This document shows positions 34,619 through 42,962 of a DNA stretch of 64,000 nt, piece by piece (positions within the stretch are counted from its first letter, which is position 1; every line of letters begins with the position of its first letter). Origin of the DNA: Victivallales bacterium. Lineage in GTDB: Bacteria; Verrucomicrobiota; Lentisphaeria; Oligosphaerales; Oligosphaeraceae. The position numbers and the translations under genes are program-made. A model generated the notes under the pieces. The model worked only from the letters and a program-made list of their open reading frames with translations, was not told the DNA's origin and did not search any database. Where the stretch lies: contig JAFXUD010000078.1 in the NCBI GenBank assembly GCA_017535315.1, forward strand, positions 20,360-84,359, read 5' to 3'.

Positions 34619-37147
34619 ATGAACATCAAACTCCTTGCCCTCACCATGACTCTCTCCATTCTCTCCATGGCAGCCGAGGCTGTCCACCCCATCGTCACAC
34701 CCGCCACCCCCAAACGCTATGCAGGGGCAACCCTCGACACCTCCGTCAAAGCGCCTGGTGCTGATTCCTCCATGCTATGGGAGTTCGACAAATCTGCCAA
34801 CATGTATATCAAGGATTTTCCCCAAAATTTCCTCGACTACCAGGGCAAAAACAACGCAATCGAACTCTGGCTCTATTCGGAAAAGCCGCAGGAAGGTCAA
34901 ATCCTCCTGCTCATCTTCTCGGAGAACCCAGCCAGGCCAGGCTCCGACTACTACGCCCACAGGATTTCATTGAACTTCCAGGGGTGGAAGCAAGTTCGCT
35001 TCCTATTCAGCGAAATGAATATCGCACGTGCCCCCCAGGGCTGGGACAATATCACAGGCCTCAACATCAACTCCAATGGATGGGATCTGCCACAAATCCC
35101 TGGACGCAAGCTGCGCATCGGCAACATCAACCTCGTCGATGCCCCGCCTGTCCCTGGTCCGCGCATAACAGACGAAGAGTTCTACAGCCAGCTCGATTTG
35201 GAGAAGCCTGGCTTGGAACCAGTACGTGACGCCTTCCAAAAGAAGGACTACACCGCCGCTGAGCACGCTCTTGCAGCCTACTACCGCAAGCGCACCACGC
35301 CCCGCTGGCGCGTCATGTGGGACCAGATGCCCACGCCCGACAAACGCCCCAAGGAGTTCGACACCACCAAAGCCGACAACACCGTAAAGCACCTGCTCAC
35401 CAGCGTCAATGTCCCCCACCAGTTCGGGGAGCGAATCGACTGGTCCATCAACCCCACCAAACTGAAATACAATGAGTGGACCTGGCAGCTCAGCCGACAT
35501 CCCATGTGGGTCAATCTGCAACAGGCCTATTGGGCAACGGGCAAGGAAATCTATGCCAAGGAGTTCAACGACCAGATGATTGCCTGGGTCGAGGACAACC
35601 TCATTCCCATGGAATCCTCGGGCAACCACGCCTGGTCGCGCTGGCGCACCATCGAGGCGGGCATCCGTACACTGGGCTCCTGGCCCACCTGCTTCTTCGG
35701 CTTCCTCTCCTCACCGAGCTTCACCGACCACGGTATCGTCACCATGCTCAAGTCCTTCTACGAACACGGCTGCCATCTCTATGCCCACCCAACCCAGGGC
35801 AACTGGCTCACCATGGAGATGGACGGCCTCTTCGTCACCGCCACCCTCTTCCCCGAGTTCAAGCCTTCGTATGAATGGCAGCAGTTCGCCATCAAGAAGC
35901 TCTATGACGACATGGCAGTCCAGATCTACCCCGACGGTGCCCAGACGGAACTCGCCCCAGGCTACCACGGCGTCAGCCTCAACAACTTCCTCGGCCTCGT
36001 CAGAACCGCCGCCCTCAACGACGTCAGGCTGCCCGACGACTACCTCTCAAACTTGGAGAAGATGTACGTCTATTACGAGAAAATCGCCATGCCCGACTTC
36101 AGGATGCCCGCGCTGAACGACTCTGGCTGGGGTCCACTCCAGGGGATGATGGCTACTGGTTTCTCCTACTTCCCCAACCAGAAGAGCTTCCAGTACATCG
36201 CGACCAACCGCAAGGAGGGGCCCAAGCCTTCCTACACATCTGTCTGGATGCCCTACGCAGGCTGGGCCATCATGCGCACGGGCTGGGAGGCCAACGACAA
36301 CTACATGCACTTCGAGGCAGGCCCCTTCTCCACAGGCCATTCGCACGAGGACAAGCTGACGTTCGTCATCCACGCCAAGGGCAGCAGGCTTCTCACAGAA
36401 GCAGGCATCTACCCCTACGATACCTCGCAGTGGCGCCGCTACGTCCTCTCCTCCTACGCGCACAACATTACCCTCGTCGATAAAATGGAGCAACATCGTC
36501 GCCTGCCAGGCAATCCCTACGCCAGGACGAACGAACCGCTCCCCAACATCTTCCTCACCAACGACCAGTACGATTTCGCGGAAGGGTGGTACAACGAGGG
36601 CTTCGGCCCCCAAAACGACACCACCGTCACCCAGTACCGCGCCTTCCTATTCGTCAAACCGAACTTCTGGGTGATGTTCGACATCTTCACATCGAAGGAT
36701 GACAAGCCGCACACCTACGAAACGATGTTCCATCTGGAGAACGCTGAGGCCACGCTGGATGCCCAGACCCTCGTCGCCACGGGTGCCGACGCTGGACGCG
36801 CCAACCTCGCCATCATGCCAGCCAGGGTCGATGGCGGCCTATCCGTGGAAATCGTCAAGGGGCAGGAAGCCCCCGTCGTTCAAGGCTGGGTCCCAGCACA
36901 GGCGTATAACGTACGAGCCATCCCCACTCCCATCTACACGCGCAAAACCATCGGCCAGTTCATCGAGCCATACGTGCTCTACCCGCTGGCCGACGGCGAA
37001 GCGAATCCCGTGACAAGTATCTCCTTCGCCAACAACACCCTCATGCTGAAGATGGAGGACGGAACCACTCACACCTTCGCCCTCAAGCTTGATGGCGAAC
37101 GCCTTGGGGTAATCAACTGGAACGGAACGATTATCAAGATTCGCTAG
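34619..37147 (+). CDS. Secreted heparinase II/III-like lyase, tandem copy 1
   Basis: The 842-residue protein starts at 34619 behind CCAAGG and has a signal peptide (MNIKLLALTMTLSILSMAAEA). Residues 22-180 are a carbohydrate-binding-like jelly roll; 190-520 the alpha/alpha toroid (FYSQLDLEKPGLE, AYYRKRTTPRW, WEANDNYMHFE); the C-terminal beta domain contains FSTGHSHEDKLTFVIHAKG with the catalytic-region His. It belongs with lyases for uronate polymers such as alginate or glycosaminoglycans. The next gene is a close paralogue 9 bases away. Confidence 0.88.
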   Translation: MNIKLLALTMTLSILSMAAEAVHPIVTPATPKRYAGATLDTSVKAPGADSSMLWEFDKSANMYIKDFPQNFLDYQGKNNAIELWLYSEKPQEGQILLLIFSENPARPGSDYYAHRISLNFQGWKQVRFLFSEMNIARAPQGWDNITGLNINSNGWDLPQIPGRKLRIGNINLVDAPPVPGPRITDEEFYSQLDLEKPGLEPVRDAFQKKDYTAAEHALAAYYRKRTTPRWRVMWDQMPTPDKRPKEFDTTKADNTVKHLLTSVNVPHQFGERIDWSINPTKLKYNEWTWQLSRHPMWVNLQQAYWATGKEIYAKEFNDQMIAWVEDNLIPMESSGNHAWSRWRTIEAGIRTLGSWPTCFFGFLSSPSFTDHGIVTMLKSFYEHGCHLYAHPTQGNWLTMEMDGLFVTATLFPEFKPSYEWQQFAIKKLYDDMAVQIYPDGAQTELAPGYHGVSLNNFLGLVRTAALNDVRLPDDYLSNLEKMYVYYEKIAMPDFRMPALNDSGWGPLQGMMATGFSYFPNQKSFQYIATNRKEGPKPSYTSVWMPYAGWAIMRTGWEANDNYMHFEAGPFSTGHSHEDKLTFVIHAKGSRLLTEAGIYPYDTSQWRRYVLSSYAHNITLVDKMEQHRRLPGNPYARTNEPLPNIFLTNDQYDFAEGWYNEGFGPQNDTTVTQYRAFLFVKPNFWVMFDIFTSKDDKPHTYETMFHLENAEATLDAQTLVATGADAGRANLAIMPARVDGGLSVEIVKGQEAPVVQGWVPAQAYNVRAIPTPIYTRKTIGQFIEPYVLYPLADGEANPVTSISFANNTLMLKMEDGTTHTFALKLDGERLGVINWNGTIIKIR

Positions 37148-37156
37148 TATCATATT

Positions 37157-39682
37157 ATGAAACACATCCTCCTCGCCCTCACCATAACCTTCTCAATTCT
37201 CGCCATGGCAGCCGAGGTTGTCCATCCCTTCGCCACACCCGCCACGCCAGAACGCTATGAGGGGGCGCTCCTCGATAACTCCGTGAAAGCACCTGGTGCC
37301 GATGCCTCCATGCTATGGGAACTCGACAAATCCGCCAACCTCCATATCAAGGAGTTCCCGACGGACTTCCTCAACTACCAGGGCAAAAACAATGCCATCG
37401 AGCTTTGGCTCCACGCTGAAAAACCGCAGAATGGAACAATCATCCTGCTGGTTTTCTCGGAAAACCCCGCACAAGATGGCGATGACTACTATTCGCACAA
37501 GATACCCTTGGATTTTGAGGGATGGAAGTGCTTCCACTTCCCCTTCACCGACGTGATCATCAATCGTTTCCCCATGGGCTGGAACAAGATCACAGGCTTC
37601 GGACTCTGCTCCAAGGGGTGGGAACTCCCCCAGATTCCTGGACGCAAGCTGCGCGTCGGCAACATCAGCCTGGTCAATGAGTCCCATGTCCTAGGCCCGC
37701 GCATCACCGACGAACAGTTCTACAGCCAGCTCGACTTAGAACGCCCTGGGCTGGAAATGGTGCGCGAAGCCATCCAGAATGGGGACTTCGCCACCGCCGA
37801 GCACGCTCTAGCAGCCTACTACCGCAAGCGCACAACGCCCCGCTGGCGCGTGATGTGGGACCAGATGCCCACACCAGACGAACGCCCCAAGGAGTATAAC
37901 ACCACCAGGGCCGACAACGCCGTGAAGCACCTGCTCACCAGTTGCAGCATTCCCCACCAGTTCGGGGAACGCATCGATTGGTCCATCAACCCTACCAAAC
38001 TGAAATACAGGGAGTGGACCTGGCAGCTCAGCCGCCATCCCATGTGGGTCGATTTGCAGCAGGCCTACTGGGCAACGGGCAACGAAACCTACGCCAAGGA
38101 ATTCAACGACCAGATGATCGCCTGGGTGGAGGACAACCTTGTCCCCAAGACCTCCTCGGGCAACATCGCTGGCTCCCGCTGGCGCACTATCGAGACAGGC
38201 ATCCGCACGCTGGATGCCTGGCCCACCTGCTTCTTCGGTTTCCTCTCCTCACCGAGCTTCACCGACCACGGCGTTGTCACTATGCTCAAGTCCTTCTACG
38301 AACACGGCTGCCACCTCTACGCCCACCCCACCAAGGGCAACTGGCTCACGATGGAAATGGACGGTCTCTTCGTCACGGCAACTCTCTTCCCAGAGTTCAA
38401 GCCTTCACATGAATGGCAGCAGTTCGCCATCAAAAAGCTATACGACGATATGTCCGTCCAAATCTATCCCGATGGTGCGCAGACTGAGCTGGCCCCTGGC
38501 TACCACGGCGTCAGCCTCAAGAACTTCCTCGGCCTCGTCCGAACCGCCGCACTCAATAATGTCAAGCTGCCCGACGACTACCTCTCCAACCTAGAGAAGA
38601 TGTACGTCTATTACGTGAAGATTGCGACACCAGACTTCAAAATCCCCGCGCTGAACGATTCGGGCTGGGGTCCCATCCAGGAGAAGATGGCTACTGGTTT
38701 CTCCTACTTCCCCAACCAGAAGAACTTCCAGTATATCGCGACGAATCGCCAGGAGGGGCCGAAGCCCTCTTTCACCTCCGTCTGGCTGCCCTATGCAGGC
38801 TGGGCCATCATGCGCTCGGGCTGGGAAGAAAACGACGCCTACATGCACTTCGAGGTTGGGCCATTCTCCACTGGTCACTCGCACGAGGACAAGCTCTCTT
38901 TCGTCATCCATGCCAAAGGCAACAGGCTTCTGACAGAAGCTGGCATCTACCCATACGATTCCTCGCAATGGCGCCGCTACGTTCTCTCCTCCTACGCACA
39001 CAATCTCACCCTCGTCGATAAGATGGAACAGCATCGCCGTGTGCCCTTCAATCCCTACGGCAGGACGAACGAACCGCTTCCCAACATCTTCATCACCAAC
39101 GACCAATATGATTTTGCTGAGGGATGGTACAACGAGGGTTTCGGCCCCCAAAACGACACCACTGTCACCCAGTACCGCGCCTTCCTTTTCGTCAAACCAA
39201 CCTTCTGGGTGATGTTCGATATCTTCACCTCGAAGGATAACAAACAGCACACCTACGAAACCATCTTCCACCTGGAGAACGCCGAGACCAAACTGGATTC
39301 CAGCACCCTCGTCGTGACAGGTGCCGACGCAGGCCGTTCAAACCTCGCCATCATCCCCGCGCGCAAGGAGGGCCTCTCCGTGGAAATCGTCAAGGGGCAG
39401 GAGACTCCCGTCGTGCAGGGCTGGGTGCCCACCAAGGAGTATGACGTGCGCGCCATTCCCACCCCCATCTACACGCGCAAGGTTTCAGGCTCGTTCATCG
39501 AGCCATACATCCTCTACCCCCTGGCCGACGGCGAGGCAAATCCAGTACAGATAATCTCCTTCGCCGACAACACGCTCACGGTGAAGATGGCCGACAGCAC
39601 CCTCCACACCTTCGCCCTCAAGCTCGACGGCGAACGCCTCGCGGAAATCATCTGGAACGGAACTCCTATTCATATACGCTAG
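37157..39682 (+). CDS. Secreted heparinase II/III-like lyase, tandem copy 2
   Basis: The 841-residue protein is collinear with copy 1 from signal peptide to C-terminus, and most residues are identical; divergence is concentrated in the N-terminal binding module and the extreme C-terminus. The motif FSTGHSHEDKLSFVIHAKG and the YAHNLTLVDKMEQ segment are preserved, so both copies should be active. No strong ribosome-binding site precedes the ATG, and translation probably depends on copy 1. Its TAG stop lies inside a CTAG-rich repeat. Confidence 0.88.
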   Translation: MKHILLALTITFSILAMAAEVVHPFATPATPERYEGALLDNSVKAPGADASMLWELDKSANLHIKEFPTDFLNYQGKNNAIELWLHAEKPQNGTIILLVFSENPAQDGDDYYSHKIPLDFEGWKCFHFPFTDVIINRFPMGWNKITGFGLCSKGWELPQIPGRKLRVGNISLVNESHVLGPRITDEQFYSQLDLERPGLEMVREAIQNGDFATAEHALAAYYRKRTTPRWRVMWDQMPTPDERPKEYNTTRADNAVKHLLTSCSIPHQFGERIDWSINPTKLKYREWTWQLSRHPMWVDLQQAYWATGNETYAKEFNDQMIAWVEDNLVPKTSSGNIAGSRWRTIETGIRTLDAWPTCFFGFLSSPSFTDHGVVTMLKSFYEHGCHLYAHPTKGNWLTMEMDGLFVTATLFPEFKPSHEWQQFAIKKLYDDMSVQIYPDGAQTELAPGYHGVSLKNFLGLVRTAALNNVKLPDDYLSNLEKMYVYYVKIATPDFKIPALNDSGWGPIQEKMATGFSYFPNQKNFQYIATNRQEGPKPSFTSVWLPYAGWAIMRSGWEENDAYMHFEVGPFSTGHSHEDKLSFVIHAKGNRLLTEAGIYPYDSSQWRRYVLSSYAHNLTLVDKMEQHRRVPFNPYGRTNEPLPNIFITNDQYDFAEGWYNEGFGPQNDTTVTQYRAFLFVKPTFWVMFDIFTSKDNKQHTYETIFHLENAETKLDSSTLVVTGADAGRSNLAIIPARKEGLSVEIVKGQETPVVQGWVPTKEYDVRAIPTPIYTRKVSGSFIEPYILYPLADGEANPVQIISFADNTLTVKMADSTLHTFALKLDGERLAEIIWNGTPIHIR

Positions 39683-39709
39683 AATCTCTAGTACTCTAGA
39701 ATCTCTAGA
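39679..39709. repeat. CTAG-rich direct repeat overlapping a stop codon
   Basis: CTAGAATCTCTAG occurs twice (39679-39691 and 39696-39708). The first copy contains the stop codon of the 37157 gene. Similar arrays occur at 56597-56636 and 63785-64000. Confidence 0.7.
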
Positions 39710-39796
39710 CATGCTTTTCTGCTTTGCCTTCTAGAAAAATAAACTTTTCCCCTTATATTATAGATAAGGGTAGAAAGGAGAATACTATTTCCCTGG

Positions 39797-39816
39797 TGCG
39801 CGGCTTTTGCCGCGCA
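39797..39816. other. GC hairpin in the leader of the pyridoxal kinase gene
   Basis: TGCGCGGC (39797-39804), loop TTTT, GCCGCGCA (39809-39816), followed by a pyrimidine-rich stretch. It can terminate the lyase transcript or attenuate the kinase operon. Confidence 0.5.
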
Positions 39817-39857
39817 TCATTTCTCTTTCACCTCATTACATTATTAAGGAGAGACTT

Positions 39858-40661
39858 ATGAATCCAAAGAAAGCATTGACGATTGCCGGTTCCGACTGCA
39901 GCGGCGGCGCGGGGCTTCAGGCAGACCTGAAGACCTTCCAGGAGCGCGACGTCTATGGCATGACCGTGGTGACCGTCACCGTGGCCATGGTGCCAGACAC
40001 CTGGGCGCATATCGTGAAACCCCTACCCGTCGAGACCATCAAGGAGCAGTTCGCCACCATCATCCCTGGCATCGGAGCCGACGCCATCAAGACAGGCATG
40101 CTGCCTACGGTCGAAATCATCGACGCCGTTGGAGCCCTTCTGGCCAAATCCAACTGCCCGCATATCGTCATCGACCCCGTCATGGTCTGCAAGGGCACCA
40201 GCGAACCTCTCTTCCCCGAAAACACCGAGGCGATGAAGCGCAGCCTGCTGCCCATCGCGGAAGTCGTCACCCCCAACACTTTCGAAGCGGCACAGCTGGC
40301 TGGCATGGATGACATCAAGAACAAGGACGACATCCTCGCTGCCGCTGAGGCCATCCACAAGCTCGGCCCCAAGTACGTGCTCATCAAGGCTGCCCGCATC
40401 TTCGCGGACAAGGCCATGGATGTGCTCTATGACGGCAAGCAGTTCACCATCAAGGAGAACCCACGTATCAACACCACCTGGACCCACGGCGCTGGCTGCT
40501 CCTTCTCCGCATGCGTCACCGCCGAGCTGGCGAAAGGCGCGTCCGTCGAGGAGGCTGCCGCCACTGCGACCGCATTCGTGAACGCAGGGCTCCGCGAATC
40601 CTTCCCCTACAACAAGTTCACTGGCCCCATCTACCACAAGGCGTTTGCAAAGGGGCTATGA
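39858..40661 (+). CDS. pdxK: Two-cysteine (ThiD-type) pyridoxal kinase
   Basis: The 267-residue ribokinase-fold enzyme starts at the ATG at 39858 behind AAGGAGA. AGSDCSGGAGLQADLKTF at the N-terminus and DPVMVCKG and HGAGC later define the ThiD/PdxK group. Cys111 (in VMVCKG) and Cys214 (in HGAGC) match the paired cysteines described for the S. aureus pyridoxal kinase subfamily, where the second replaces the usual catalytic Asp and forms a hemithioacetal with pyridoxal. A true phosphomethylpyrimidine kinase would have GTGCT/D here, so PLP salvage is favoured. It overlaps the next gene by ATGA. Confidence 0.82.
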   Translation: MNPKKALTIAGSDCSGGAGLQADLKTFQERDVYGMTVVTVTVAMVPDTWAHIVKPLPVETIKEQFATIIPGIGADAIKTGMLPTVEIIDAVGALLAKSNCPHIVIDPVMVCKGTSEPLFPENTEAMKRSLLPIAEVVTPNTFEAAQLAGMDDIKNKDDILAAAEAIHKLGPKYVLIKAARIFADKAMDVLYDGKQFTIKENPRINTTWTHGAGCSFSACVTAELAKGASVEEAAATATAFVNAGLRESFPYNKFTGPIYHKAFAKGL

Positions 40662-41035
40662 GCGAAAATAACGACGAGTTGCCACAGGACGCTCTCCAAC
40701 AAGAGGATGCGTCCATCTCCGATGGTCTGCTGGACAACTTCTTCGTTCCAGCGGACGATGAGCACATCGCACGCGAAAAGCGCAAGGCGATGGAGCTGCG
40801 CCAGTCGCAGTGGTGGAAAAACGAGCTTGCCAAGGGCAAGTGCCACTACTGCGGGAAGCGTTTCCACCCCAGTCAGCTCACGATGGACCACATCGTCCCC
40901 ATCGTTCGAGGCGGCTTCACGCGCAGGCAGAACGTGGTCACCTGCTGCAAGGAGTGCAACTCCAAGAAAAAGTACCTCCTGCCCGTCGAGTGGCAGGAGT
41001 ATCTCGACAAACTAAAACAGGATTCTTCCAAGTAA
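40658..41035 (+). CDS. HNH endonuclease family protein
   Basis: The 125-residue protein starts at the ATG at 40658, overlapping the kinase stop (ATGA). After an acidic N-terminal third, it has a compact HNH domain: CHYCGKRF, then TMDHIVPIVRGG (the first His), and NVVTCCKECNSKK with the second zinc-binding cysteine pair. Such domains nick or cut DNA in many contexts, from repair to restriction. No methyltransferase or phage gene is near, so a defence role is not indicated. Confidence 0.88.
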   Translation: MSENNDELPQDALQQEDASISDGLLDNFFVPADDEHIAREKRKAMELRQSQWWKNELAKGKCHYCGKRFHPSQLTMDHIVPIVRGGFTRRQNVVTCCKECNSKKKYLLPVEWQEYLDKLKQDSSK

Positions 41036-41077
41036 TCCCCACCATAACACAACCATCTCAAACCCAAGGAGCAACAA

Positions 41078-41983
41078 ATGGAACCCATCAAAGTCGCCAT
41101 GATCGGTCTGGACACAAGCCACTGCGTCGAACTCCCGCGCCGCCTGCACTCCCCCGACCTGCCTGCCAACGAGAAAATCGACGGCATGAAAATCGTCGCT
41201 GTCAACCGCTTCGAGACCCCCTTCCAGGGCAAGGAAGGCCTTGACAAGCGTCAGGCCCAGCTCGAAGAGTGGGGCATCAAGGTTACCGAAGACTTTGAAG
41301 AGACCATCGCCGACTGCGATGCCATTATGATGGAAATCAACGATCCCTCCTACCACCTGGACTACTTTTCTCGCATCGCCGCCCTCGGCAAGCCCATCTT
41401 CCTGGACAAGCCCCTCGCTGGCTGCATTGAAGACGGCAAGAAGATCATGGAGCTTATGTACAAGCACAACACCCGCGTCTGGTCTGGCTCCAGCCTCCCC
41501 TTCTTCCCCACCCTGCTCGAAGCCGTCCGCGAGTTCCACGCGGAAGTCGATATCGCCAGCGCCTTCGGCCCGCTGGGCAACGCCCCCGCAGGCAACTCCC
41601 TCATCTGGTATGGCGTCCACACCTTCGAGATGATGCAGAAGCTCATCGGCCACATGGGCGCAGAGGAAGTCTGGGCGGTTGACAACGGCGTCAGCGCCGT
41701 CGCCGTCACCAGCTACAAGGACGGACGCCGCGGCGTCGCCGAAACCGTCCGCGGCTCCTGGGTCTATGGTGGGCGTATGCAGGCGAAGGGCAACATCAAG
41801 ACCTTCAGCTTCAACAGCTCCAGCGCCCTCTACTACAACCTGCTGCTCCAGATCCGCTCCTTCTTCCGCGGTGCCCCCGCCCCCACCCCGATGGAAAAGA
41901 CCTTCGAAGGCCTCGCTATCATGTGCGCCGCCAACAAGTCCATCGAGACGGGCAAGGTCGCCAAGGTGGAAACACTTGACTAA
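41078..41983 (+). CDS. Gfo/Idh/MocA family oxidoreductase
   Basis: The 301-residue protein starts behind AAGGAG. The Rossmann domain (VAMIGLDTSHCVELP, IVAVNRFE) contains an aspartate-led nucleotide pocket, and FLDKPLAG is the family EKP-like motif with the catalytic lysine. The C-terminal half is the alpha/beta substrate domain (GVHTFEMM carries the catalytic His). Such enzymes oxidise or reduce sugars and inositols with NAD(P). It is somewhat shorter than the common 330-380 residues. Neighbouring lyases suggest a sugar-acid substrate. Confidence 0.85.
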   Translation: MEPIKVAMIGLDTSHCVELPRRLHSPDLPANEKIDGMKIVAVNRFETPFQGKEGLDKRQAQLEEWGIKVTEDFEETIADCDAIMMEINDPSYHLDYFSRIAALGKPIFLDKPLAGCIEDGKKIMELMYKHNTRVWSGSSLPFFPTLLEAVREFHAEVDIASAFGPLGNAPAGNSLIWYGVHTFEMMQKLIGHMGAEEVWAVDNGVSAVAVTSYKDGRRGVAETVRGSWVYGGRMQAKGNIKTFSFNSSSALYYNLLLQIRSFFRGAPAPTPMEKTFEGLAIMCAANKSIETGKVAKVETLD

Positions 41984-42014
41984 CTTGTCCTGTGCCCCGC
42001 GCTTCTGCGCGGGG
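41984..42014 (+). other. CCTGTYCTGTGC-type motif with hairpin, copy 1
   Basis: CTTGTCCTGTGC (41984-41995) leads into the hairpin CCCCGCGC (41995-42002), loop TTCT, GCGCGGGG (42007-42014). It begins directly after the oxidoreductase stop and probably ends that transcript. Confidence 0.6.
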
Positions 42015-42058
42015 TCATTCCGCCTGTGCCTGTTGTAGTACCAGTTTTCAGCCCTTAA

Positions 42059-42099
42059 CCTGTTCTGTGCCTGGCACTTCAGTGCCAGGTTCTCCCTTT
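42059..42099 (+). terminator. CCTGTYCTGTGC-type motif with hairpin, copy 2
   Basis: CCTGTTCTGTGC (42059-42070) leads into CCTGGCAC (42070-42077), loop TTCA, GTGCCAGG (42082-42089), then a T-rich tail (TTCTCCCTTTT). It lies six bases before the fumarase gene, so it may attenuate it. Confidence 0.6.
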
Positions 42100-42104
42100 T
42101 CCCC

Positions 42105-42962
42105 ATGCCACAGGATTTCACACAAGAACTATTGCAGCTAGTCGTCAAAACCTCGACCGAGCTGCCCACCGATGTGCGCCAAGCTCTCCAGCACGCACTA
42201 AAGACGGCTGAAAACAGCGCGGAAACCTCCGCGCTCGACACGATGCTCAAAAATGCAGACCTGGCGGTTGAACGGTGCCTTCCCGTCTGCCAGGACACGG
42301 GCACCCTGCTCTTCTACGTGAAAGCCCCTGTTGGCTTCGATGTCCCCTCCTTTGAAAAGAACGCCTGTGATGCCGTGGCGCAGGCCACAGTCATGGGCGT
42401 TCTCCGCCAGAACTGCGTAGAGACGCTCACAGGCCACAACACGGGAAACAACTTGGGCTATGGCAGCCCCGTCTTCCACTGGCTTTTTGAAGAGCGCGAC
42501 AATCTTGACGTCACCCTCCTGCTTAAGGGCGGCGGCTCCGAAAACATGGGCATCCAATACAGCCTGCCCGACAAGAGCTTAAGTGCAGGCCGCGACCTGG
42601 ACGGTGTCCGCAAATGCCTGCTGGATGCCGTCGTGCGCGCCCAAGGCATGGGCTGCGCGCCTGGCATTCTAGGCGTCGCCATCGGTGGCGACAGGGCCAC
42701 TGGCTATGAAGAAAGCAAAGCGCAGTTCCTGCGCAAAATCGGCGAGCGCAACCCCGTTCCAGAGCTGGCCGCCCTGGAGGAACGCGTCCTCCGCGAAGCC
42801 AACTCCCTTGGCATCGGCCCCATGGGCTTTGGCGGGCGAAACACCCTGCTCGACGTCTTCATTGGCGTTCGTTGCCGCATACCCGCTTCCTATTTCGTCT
42901 CTGTCTCCTATATGTGCTGGTGTTTCCGAAGACAAAACACCTTGATACCCCTGATGACCTGA
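42105..42962 (+). CDS. Class I fumarate hydratase/tartrate dehydratase, alpha subunit (no beta nearby)
   Basis: The 285-residue protein carries the three Fe-S cysteines of class I hydro-lyase alpha subunits: PVCQDTGT, GCAPGILGVAIGG and SYMCW, with KGGGSENMG between. It is a complete alpha subunit by length (usual about 280-300). The beta subunit, normally the next gene, is absent from this window; instead a secreted glycosidase starts within the stop codon (TGATG). Fumarate or tartrate dehydration is the family function; which substrate is unclear. It must partner a distant beta chain or act alone. Confidence 0.85.
   Translation: MPQDFTQELLQLVVKTSTELPTDVRQALQHALKTAENSAETSALDTMLKNADLAVERCLPVCQDTGTLLFYVKAPVGFDVPSFEKNACDAVAQATVMGVLRQNCVETLTGHNTGNNLGYGSPVFHWLFEERDNLDVTLLLKGGGSENMGIQYSLPDKSLSAGRDLDGVRKCLLDAVVRAQGMGCAPGILGVAIGGDRATGYEESKAQFLRKIGERNPVPELAALEERVLREANSLGIGPMGFGGRNTLLDVFIGVRCRIPASYFVSVSYMCWCFRRQNTLIPLMT

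Noticed and set aside
40658..41035. Restriction-modification or homing system around the HNH protein
   Set aside because: No methyltransferase, intron, intein or phage gene is adjacent; it is simply coupled to a kinase.
41012..42304. 430-codon minus-strand open frame
   Set aside because: It is antisense to the oxidoreductase and fumarase genes, whose proteins carry clear family motifs.
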